NCBI GenBank assembly: GCA_017512985.1
Contig: JAFWEJ010000004.1
Coordinates: 1 to 64,000, forward strand
Direction of reading: 5' to 3'
Source: Clostridia bacterium
GTDB taxonomy: Bacteria > Bacillota > Clostridia > Christensenellales > Aristaeellaceae
Length of the DNA: 64,000 bases
Shown here: positions 58,497 through 64,000 of the stretch, piece after piece
Numbering within the stretch: the stretch's first letter is position 1
Layout of the letters: each line of letters begins with the position of its first letter
The notes under the pieces: model-generated
Database searches by the model: none
Told to the model about the DNA's origin: nothing
The model's input: only the letters and a program-made list of their open reading frames with translations
Translations under genes and position numbers: made by a program

Positions 58497-59474
58497 GTGA
58501 AAAACGGTAAAATCCTTATTCTGGCGCTGCTGGCCGTATGCCTGTGTTTTCTCTGCGCGTGCGCCGCGGCTTCCGGCATCGAGACGGATGAGGACGGCGG
58601 CACCTGGGACTACAACAAGGGCGTCTATACGGACCCCTCCGGTAAAAAGCACCAGATAGAAAGCACGGGGGACGGTTCGTCCTCCTCGGGCAGCAGCCCC
58701 ATGGTGATCAACAGCGGCGAGACGGATCCCGTGGCCGGCGTGAAAAAGAATCAGGACGGCAGCGTTGAGATCGAGTCCGGTACGGGCGGCGTGGATATCC
58801 AGGTCAAACCCACCGCCGCGCCTATGACAGACGAGGAATGGCAGGCGGCGCTGGCTGCCGCGGCCGCCAAGAACGGAAAGGATACGCCCGCGGTCTGGAA
58901 GGATCCGGCGACCGGCGATTCGTTCACGGTGAAGGTGGTCTATATGGGCATTGGCCGCTCCATGGTCGAGGTGAACGGGGAGAAAAAGCTCGTGAACACC
59001 GCCGACATGACCTGGAAAACCGAGGCGCCGGAAAACAAGGTCCTTGCGGTGGTTACTTCACGCCAGGTATTCCTGCACAAAAGCCCGGACAGGAAGTCGC
59101 TGAACATCAAACAGATCTACCGGGATTCAGTTGTCCGCGTGCTTGCCACCGGGAAAAACTGGACCTTTGTGGACCACGCCGGCGACTGCGGTTACGTGCT
59201 CACGGGCACGCTGGATTTCTATACCAATGACCATACGGAGTTTGAGGGCGGCTGGCTTTCCCTGAACGGAAAGATCACGGGCAAGGGCAGGATCCAGGTC
59301 CGTGATATCGATACGAACAAGATCCTGGAAGGCTACAAACCCGGAACGCCTGTCACGGTCTTCGATATCCTGGTGGATTACGGCTACGCGGAAATTGACG
59401 TCGAAGGCCTTCACTGCTATGTAAAGCTCGACTGCCTGACGCTGGAACGTTCGCAGGCGGCCGACGCCGGCTGA
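58497..59474 (+). CDS. Secreted lipoprotein-like protein with SH3-like domain
   Basis: 325 aa, GTG start after GAGGAGGCG. The N-terminus has a lipobox-like LCFLCAC (about 16-22), so it is probably a lipoprotein. A low-complexity Ser/Gly stretch and a Lys/Asn region follow, then a bacterial SH3-like part (about 180-250, VTSRQVFLHKSPDRKSLNIK, GKNWTFVDHAGDCGYV) and a C-terminal beta domain. SH3-like domains bind cell-wall peptides. The exact ligand is unknown. Confidence 0.72.
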   Translation: MKNGKILILALLAVCLCFLCACAAASGIETDEDGGTWDYNKGVYTDPSGKKHQIESTGDGSSSSGSSPMVINSGETDPVAGVKKNQDGSVEIESGTGGVDIQVKPTAAPMTDEEWQAALAAAAAKNGKDTPAVWKDPATGDSFTVKVVYMGIGRSMVEVNGEKKLVNTADMTWKTEAPENKVLAVVTSRQVFLHKSPDRKSLNIKQIYRDSVVRVLATGKNWTFVDHAGDCGYVLTGTLDFYTNDHTEFEGGWLSLNGKITGKGRIQVRDIDTNKILEGYKPGTPVTVFDILVDYGYAEIDVEGLHCYVKLDCLTLERSQAADAG

Positions 59475-59478
59475 CGGT

Positions 59479-60684
59479 TCAGTTCAGGTTTTCAAAAAAG
59501 TCGTCTTTGTCCTCATCCGGCCCGACCGTAGTCCGGTAAAGGCCGAAAAGGCTGTTGTCCCACGGCCCCCAGTCTTCCACATGATAGTCGGTCTGCTGCT
59601 GGCTGACATGGCAGCGAAACCCTTCGGCGGCCACGTCAAAACCGGTCTTTCCGCCGAAAGCTTCCAGCGGCTGCCGCCAGTCCATGTCGATTACGTTTTC
59701 CTTCCACAGGTGGATATAGGTTTTGGGTGTGTCCCAGGTCCCGTACTTTTTCGCGGACGTGGGATATTTTTCTGCGTCCGCGGCGTATTTCACGCAGTGC
59801 ATCACCGCGTCCGCGCAGACCCTGTGCGCGCCGTGGCCGTATTCGCCCTGCAGGTCGTGCGTCAGCAGCACGTCCGGCTGGAAGCGCCGGATCCATTCGG
59901 TCACGACGCTGTATACCCGGTTTTTGTTCCAGTGCTTGTACTGCTTGGCCAGCGAAAAGGAGAACGCGTCCTTGAAATTGCTGTAGGCAGGGTAGTTCCT
60001 GACGCCGCAGGTCCACAGGCAGTCCAGCAGCTCCAGGCGGCGGTAGGGCATGGAAGGCACCACCATGCAGACCTGGCAGGTCTTTCCCTCTTCGCCGGCG
60101 TATCGGGGCAGCGTGCCGCCGAACCACAGCACCTCGTCGTCCTGGTGCGCCACGACCAGCATCAGGTCCGCCTTGCCGGCGCAGGGCTGCCACTGCTGGA
60201 CCTCCGGGGGTGTTTCACCCTCGCCGTAGATCCGCAGTTCCGCCATGTTGAAATGGCGGCTTTCACCGGGAGCGTTGGCGACCCGGAACAGGGCCGTTCC
60301 TTCCGGCAGCGGCAGGTATTCCGCCAGGTATTCGCCCTCCGTGTGGCCGGCGTCCGTCCAGTGCCCTTCCGCGTCCTTTACCTGCACGCCCCAGGCATGG
60401 GGATGTTCATAGAACTGGACCATCACGCCGGAAGCGGCCTGCCCGGCCGGCACGGTCACTTCCACATAACATCTGGCGCCGTTGTCCGTCCGCCAGTAGG
60501 TTTTATAATCCCGGTCTTTGCAGCGGGAAAAGGTTTTCCGTCCGGAGCCGGCGTTAAACCTGCATTTTGACGTAATATCCGCCGCGGTTTCCGCCCCTGC
60601 CAGCGCGCAGCAAAATACCGCCGCGATGAAAACCACCGCGGCGACGATCATTCTGAAACAGGTTTTTCTCTTTGCAGTATTCAA
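59479..60684 (-). CDS. Secreted PIG-L family deacetylase with discoidin-like domain
   Basis: 401 aa, TTG start, signal peptide about 1-33. Residues about 38-155 look like an F5/8-type carbohydrate-binding domain (TSKCRFNAGSGRKTFSRCKD, WRTDNGARCYVEV). The PIG-L domain (about 165-380) keeps the metal motif AHQDDE (usual AHPDDE) and HGAHR near residue 285. Such enzymes remove acetyl groups from GlcNAc-containing compounds. Substrate unknown; its 3' end faces the lipoprotein gene with a 4-base gap. Confidence 0.85.
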   Translation of the reverse strand: MNTAKRKTCFRMIVAAVVFIAAVFCCALAGAETAADITSKCRFNAGSGRKTFSRCKDRDYKTYWRTDNGARCYVEVTVPAGQAASGVMVQFYEHPHAWGVQVKDAEGHWTDAGHTEGEYLAEYLPLPEGTALFRVANAPGESRHFNMAELRIYGEGETPPEVQQWQPCAGKADLMLVVAHQDDEVLWFGGTLPRYAGEEGKTCQVCMVVPSMPYRRLELLDCLWTCGVRNYPAYSNFKDAFSFSLAKQYKHWNKNRVYSVVTEWIRRFQPDVLLTHDLQGEYGHGAHRVCADAVMHCVKYAADAEKYPTSAKKYGTWDTPKTYIHLWKENVIDMDWRQPLEAFGGKTGFDVAAEGFRCHVSQQQTDYHVEDWGPWDNSLFGLYRTTVGPDEDKDDFFENLN

Positions 60685-60710
60685 CGCAATGCCCTCAGGA
60701 TACCAGCTGA

Positions 60711-60733
60711 AATAATTATGAATTCTGAATTAT
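60711..60733 (+). repeat. AT-rich TTATGAATT repeat
   Basis: AATAATTATG-AATTCTGAATTATC between the PIG-L gene and the J-domain gene; it includes the stop codon of the J-domain gene. Confidence 0.55.
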
Positions 60734-61254
60734 CTTTTTACCAGGCCCTTGAACACTTTTTTCACCCTTCCGGGCAGCTTCTTTTCTTTCTGCTGCGCCA
60801 CGGCGGCGGCCAGGGCGCCGGCGCGGTACACGTTGTTTTCCGGGTCCATGCGGACTGCCTGGCGGAAGGACTGGTGGGCGCTGTCGTATTCTTCCAGGGC
60901 CATGAGTACCTTACCCTGCATATAGTACCAGTCGCCGTCCCGTTCCTCACAGCGGATCAGGCTCCGCAGGGCGCCTTCGGGATTGTCCCGGGCCATCGCG
61001 CGCTGGGCCATCAGGATGGCTTCCGCGCTGGACAGCTCCGGCGTCACCGGGTTGTTTGCCCGGGGAGAGGCGAGCCGCAGGGCTTCCTCATACGCCAGGT
61101 TCAGCGCGACCATGCGCGTCTGGGCGGCTTCCTTCTCTGACGGGTCCTGGATCATGTCCGGGTGGCACTGCCTTGCCAGCGCCCGGTAGGCGGTACGGAT
61201 CTCTTCCGGCGTTGCCATGCCTTTCAGGCCCAGGACCTCAAAGGGATTGTTCAT
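60730..61254 (-). CDS. J-domain and TPR protein
   Basis: 174 aa. Residues 1 to about 65 form a J domain with HPD at 31-33, which stimulates Hsp70 ATPase; residues about 85-165 form two TPR-like helix pairs (WYYMQGKVLMALEEYDSAHQ). A basic C-terminus (KKVFKGLVKR) follows. It is a small co-chaperone, not DnaJ itself, since the zinc and G/F regions are missing. It follows murA by 18 bases and is likely co-transcribed. Confidence 0.88.
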   Translation of the reverse strand: MNNPFEVLGLKGMATPEEIRTAYRALARQCHPDMIQDPSEKEAAQTRMVALNLAYEEALRLASPRANNPVTPELSSAEAILMAQRAMARDNPEGALRSLIRCEERDGDWYYMQGKVLMALEEYDSAHQSFRQAVRMDPENNVYRAGALAAAVAQQKEKKLPGRVKKVFKGLVKR

Positions 61255-61272
61255 TCACTGGCACCTCTCAGG

Positions 61273-62535
61273 TCACTCAATGGCTTCGCGCCGGATCTCC
61301 GCGCCGAGGGAGCGGAGCTTGTCTTCAATATGTTCATATCCGCGGTCGATATAACCGGGTTCATAGATCTCAGAAGTTCCCCGGGCCATCAGGGCAGCCA
61401 CAATCAGCGCGGCGCCGGCCCGCAGGTCGGAGGCGGTCATCGGCGCGCCGTAGAGTTCCGGGACGCCCTCAATGATGGCGGTCCGGTCCATCACGCGCAC
61501 ATGCGCGCCCATGCGCCGGATTTCGTCCAGGTGGCGGAAACGCTGTTCAAAGATGGTTTCCGTGACCAGGCTCGTTCCCCTGGCTGTGGTCAGCAGCGCG
61601 CTCATCGGCTGCTGCAGGTCGGTGGGGAAGCCGGGATATACCTGGGTCTTGACGTTGATCGCCCGCCGGGGACCGACCACATGCACGCGGATCGCTTCGT
61701 CGCCGTCCGTTACCTTCACGCCCATTTCCAGCAGCTTCGCGCTCAATGCGTCCATATGGGTGGGAATGCAGCCGTCGATGATTACGTCTCCGCCCGTGGC
61801 GGCCGCCGCGATCATCAGCGTGCCGGTCTCGATCTGGTCCGGGATGACTGCGTAGGTGCTGCCGTGCAGGCGCTGCACCCCGCGGATACGAATGATATCC
61901 GTACCGGCGCCCTTGATCTTCGCGCCCATACTGTTCAGGAAGTTGGCAAGGTCAACGATGTGCGGCTCTTTTGCCGCGTTGTAGATATAGGTCTGGCCTT
62001 TGGCCTTTACGGCGGCCAGCATCACGTTCACCGTCGCGCCGACGGTTACCATGTCGAAGAATACGTCGCCGCCGGTCAGCGGGCCTTTGGCGATCAGCAT
62101 GCCGGCCAGCTCCTCCGCTTCCGCCCCGATGGAGCGGAAACCCTTCAGGTGCTGGTCCACCGGGCGGGAGCCGATTTCGCATCCGCCGGGGGTGGGCACG
62201 CGGGCGCTGCCGCAGCGGCCCAGCAGGGCGCCCAGCAGGTAATAGCTGGCCCGCAGGCGCTGCGCGTTGCGGTAGGAGACCTCTGTGCCTTCCGCAGGCC
62301 GGGGGTCCACGTGCATGCACTTGCCGGGCTCATAGTCCACCTTCGCGCCCAGTTCGACCAGGATGTCCGCCAGGGCGTGGACGTCTTCTATGTCGGGAAG
62401 GTTCTCGATCGTGCAGGGCTCGTCGCTCAGCAGCGTGGCAGGGATTACGGCCACCGCGGTGTTCTTGCCGCCGCTGACCCTGACCTGTCCCTCCAGCGCA
62501 TGCCCGCCGGTGATCAGCATCCGCTCCTTGCCCAT
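61273..62535 (-). CDS. murA: UDP-N-acetylglucosamine 1-carboxyvinyltransferase (MurA)
   Basis: 420 aa. First committed step of peptidoglycan synthesis: transfers enolpyruvate from PEP to UDP-GlcNAc. The catalytic Cys is C119 in PGGCEIGSRPVD, the PEP-binding GGKNTAVAVIPA is near the N-terminus, and the usual closing QQPMSALLTTARG region is present. The Cys means the enzyme should be sensitive to fosfomycin, as most are. The ATG follows GGGGGTGAG. Confidence 0.96.
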   Translation of the reverse strand: MGKERMLITGGHALEGQVRVSGGKNTAVAVIPATLLSDEPCTIENLPDIEDVHALADILVELGAKVDYEPGKCMHVDPRPAEGTEVSYRNAQRLRASYYLLGALLGRCGSARVPTPGGCEIGSRPVDQHLKGFRSIGAEAEELAGMLIAKGPLTGGDVFFDMVTVGATVNVMLAAVKAKGQTYIYNAAKEPHIVDLANFLNSMGAKIKGAGTDIIRIRGVQRLHGSTYAVIPDQIETGTLMIAAAATGGDVIIDGCIPTHMDALSAKLLEMGVKVTDGDEAIRVHVVGPRRAINVKTQVYPGFPTDLQQPMSALLTTARGTSLVTETIFEQRFRHLDEIRRMGAHVRVMDRTAIIEGVPELYGAPMTASDLRAGAALIVAALMARGTSEIYEPGYIDRGYEHIEDKLRSLGAEIRREAIE

Positions 62536-62581
62536 CCGGTCTCACCCCCGTGTTTTGTGGCGATACTTCTCAGTATGATTC

Positions 62582-62610
62582 ATTATACTCTTTTTATGGT
62601 AACGTGACAA
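62582..62610 (-). promoter_or_regulatory. Promoter of murA
   Basis: On the minus strand TTGTCA, 17-base spacer, TATAAT, about 47 bases before the ATG. Confidence 0.8.
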
Positions 62611-62625
62611 GCAGACAGCGTTCCG

Positions 62626-62654
62626 TTGCCGAACCATAACCCTTGTGGTATAAT
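62626..62654 (+). promoter_or_regulatory. Promoter of the solute-binding protein gene
   Basis: TTGCCG, 17-base spacer, TATAAT, preceded by TGG (extended -10). Confidence 0.65.
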
Positions 62655-62676
62655 ATCCCGGTCCGATACAATCTAT

Positions 62677-62690
62677 ACTGACTGGTCAGT
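62677..62690 (+). promoter_or_regulatory. TetR-like operator palindrome
   Basis: ACTGAC-TG-GTCAGT, a perfect inverted repeat 22 bases past the -10 box, similar to sites bound by TetR-family repressors. No such regulator is in the window. Confidence 0.45.
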
Positions 62691-62708
62691 CAATCAGGAT
62701 TCAACATA

Positions 62709-62757
62709 TTCATTATGAATTATGAATTGTGAATTATGAATTATGAATATGAATTGG
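62709..62757 (+). repeat. AT-rich TTATGAATT repeat array
   Basis: Five or so TTATGAATT/TTGTGAATT units in a row, running into the GAATTGGAGG ribosome site of the next gene, just as before recA. Confidence 0.75.
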
Positions 62758-62767
62758 AGGAGTCGCC

Positions 62768-63862
62768 GTGAAAAAGATCGCCGCCCTGCTGCTTGCGCTC
62801 TGCCTGCTTCTTTCCGCTTCCGGAAACGCGCTGGCTGCGGATGAGTCTGTTGAGGGAACGCTGGTCATCTATTCCTCCATGTACCAGTTCGTGCTGGACA
62901 TGCTGGACGACGCCATCCGCGCGGAGTTCCCGAACCTCAAACCCGGAAACGGCGAAAGTTTCTTCGTTTACGGCGGCACCTCCCGGCTTATCAACCGGAT
63001 TTACGGGGAGATGGAGGATGACGTCCTCGGGTGCGATATGCTGCTGGTGGCGGAACCCGCGCTGAGCCTGGAGCTGAAGGAAGCGGGTTACCTGGAGCCG
63101 GTGGCAGTGCCCGGCGCGGCGGAGCTGCTCCGCTTCCCCTATGACGAAGAGGGATACTGGTATCCCGTCCGCGTCTGCAACATGGTCCTCGCTTACAATC
63201 CGGAGCTGGAAGCGCAGTGGGCGGAGCAGGGCGTCACGGTCCCGAAGACCTTCCGCGACTTTGCGATGGATCACAGCCTGAAGGGCCATATCGCCATGGG
63301 TGATCCGATGAGCAGCGGCACCACCTTCGCGGCCGTCGCCTCCCTGACCCAGAGCAACCATTACGGCCGGCAGTACCTGAAGGGCCTGGCGGAGAACCGG
63401 ATCCAGATCATTACCGGTTCCGAGTCCATCAAAAAGCTCCGTTCCGGAGAAATCGCCGCCGCCATGATCCTGGAGGAATCCGTCCTTAAGGCGCTCCGGG
63501 ACGCGGAGGACAGCGGGGATTCCGTAACGAACCTTGCCTGTATCTACCCGGAGGACGGGGTTATCCTGATCCCCTCCACCGTCATGACCGTCTGTGACGA
63601 GCACAGCGCGAACAGGAACGCGGAGGCCTGCAGGGCTGTGGAACAGTGGTTCCTGAGCGAAAAGGCCCAGAAACTGATCCTGGAGGGTTTCATGCATTCC
63701 GTTTTCAGGACCATGGACCAGGTTCCGGCCGGCTCCATCGACACAAACGAGCTGATCAAAAAAACCATGGACGTCAACTGGGAAAATGTCTACCGCAGCC
63801 GGGAAGAGATCAATGACGCCTGGACGGACATCGTGGCGAACCACCTGATCACGGATGAGTGA
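62768..63862 (+). CDS. ABC transporter substrate-binding protein
   Basis: 364 aa, GTG start after TTGGAGGAG, signal peptide about 1-24 (LLLALCLLLSASGNALA). The periplasmic-binding-protein class II fold of the iron(III)/2-aminoethylphosphonate/polyamine group is visible: TLVIYSSMYQFVLDML, GGTSRLINRIYGEMEDD, LKGHIAMGDPMSSGTTF. The ligand cannot be told; the known group takes iron or phosphonates. Membrane and ATPase subunits are not in the window and may follow beyond it, although a terminator follows at 63890. Confidence 0.88.
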   Translation: MKKIAALLLALCLLLSASGNALAADESVEGTLVIYSSMYQFVLDMLDDAIRAEFPNLKPGNGESFFVYGGTSRLINRIYGEMEDDVLGCDMLLVAEPALSLELKEAGYLEPVAVPGAAELLRFPYDEEGYWYPVRVCNMVLAYNPELEAQWAEQGVTVPKTFRDFAMDHSLKGHIAMGDPMSSGTTFAAVASLTQSNHYGRQYLKGLAENRIQIITGSESIKKLRSGEIAAAMILEESVLKALRDAEDSGDSVTNLACIYPEDGVILIPSTVMTVCDEHSANRNAEACRAVEQWFLSEKAQKLILEGFMHSVFRTMDQVPAGSIDTNELIKKTMDVNWENVYRSREEINDAWTDIVANHLITDE

Positions 63863-63889
63863 CAAAACGGTTACATATCAACGGAAAAG

Positions 63890-63920
63890 GAGCCCGGACT
63901 GCGGTCCGGCTTCTTTTTTT
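63890..63920 (+). terminator. Terminator after the solute-binding protein gene
   Basis: GAGCC-CGGAC / GTCCG-GCTTC around TGCG, then a run of T. The last 80 bases hold one more hairpin (CCGGCTG-AGTA-CAGCCGG at 63945-63962) and no gene. Confidence 0.75.
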
Positions 63921-64000
63921 GCCCGAAAAAGTTACATAAAAAAACCGGCTGAGTACAGCCGGGGGACTTGCCTTTTTTCACAAGATGCGGTAGACTTGCT

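Noticed and set aside
1-64000. tRNA genes, prophage, transposase or integrase genes
   Set aside because: I looked for tRNA TTC arms with CCA ends, integrase and DDE motifs on both strands by eye and saw none; tRNAscan-type software could still find a missed tRNA.

Overview
The window is about 64 kb of a GC-rich (roughly 57-60% by eye) low-GC-phylum-type chromosome, that is, an anaerobic Clostridia-like member of the Bacillota. Reasons: a SCIFF six-cysteine peptide with its radical SAM maturase, a HrcA/CIRCE operator, Gram-positive-style RecO and SMC, the rpsF-ssb-rpsR cluster, GGAGG-type ribosome sites nearly everywhere, many TTG/GTG starts, and many small secreted proteins with short MKK-type signal peptides. 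The gene style resembles uncultured gut or rumen Christensenellales-like Clostridia, but that placement is inference. No phage, integrase, insertion sequence, tRNA or CRISPR array is visible.

Layout. 0-0.4 kb: end of an rRNA operon (5S) and a structured palindromic repeat. 0.4-8 kb: secreted pullulanase, a vWA protein and a macro-domain protein on the minus strand, then histidine phosphatase, CapA-like protein and a degenerate metallophosphoesterase. 8-11.2 kb: MATE pump, cysteine-cluster protein and a lone DNA methyltransferase. 11.2-24.6 kb: a repeat-rich gap, recA, CIRCE-controlled htpG, a fused ABC transporter, an FMN enzyme, recO, an ECF sigma/anti-sigma pair, a VanW protein and two secreted proteins. 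24.7-31.3 kb: LacZ-type beta-galactosidase, two small secreted proteins and a large clostripain-like protein. 31.4-35 kb: heterodimeric ABC exporter. 35-39 kb: SCIFF peptide, its maturase, an Orn/Lys/Arg decarboxylase-like enzyme and a TraX-like membrane protein. 39-41.4 kb: tandem repeat, rpsF-ssb-rpsR and a toxin-antitoxin pair. 41.4-48.7 kb: organic-acid region (2-hydroxycarboxylate transporter, malic enzyme, aconitase-family dehydratase, GntR regulator, AEC permease). 48.8-57.2 kb: small membrane protein, MATE pump, smc, a protease-like secreted protein and lysA. 57-64 kb: radical SAM protein, SH3-like lipoprotein, PIG-L deacetylase, J-domain protein, murA and a solute-binding protein.

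How parts work together. Pullulanase and beta-galactosidase fit plant or host glycan use. The 42-49 kb block looks like one regulon: two identical 12-bp palindromes (ATCGTATACGAT) lie just downstream of the divergent promoters of the dehydratase operon and of gntR, so the GntR protein probably represses both; substrates are likely C4-C6 hydroxy or unsaturated diacids. The sigma/anti-sigma pair, CIRCE-htpG, RecA and the toxin-antitoxin operon are the stress-response part.

The most striking signal is a structured repeat family. Three about 102-103-bp copies (229-331, 11378-11480, and 20276-20377 on the minus strand) each fold into the same two hairpins, with paired substitutions that keep the pairing. 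One copy lies in frame inside the anti-sigma-like gene, like Rickettsia palindromic elements. The two intergenic copies, and a related 101-bp tandem duplication at 39108-39309, each end in a further hairpin placed directly against the -35 box of the next promoter (pullulanase, recA, rpsF).
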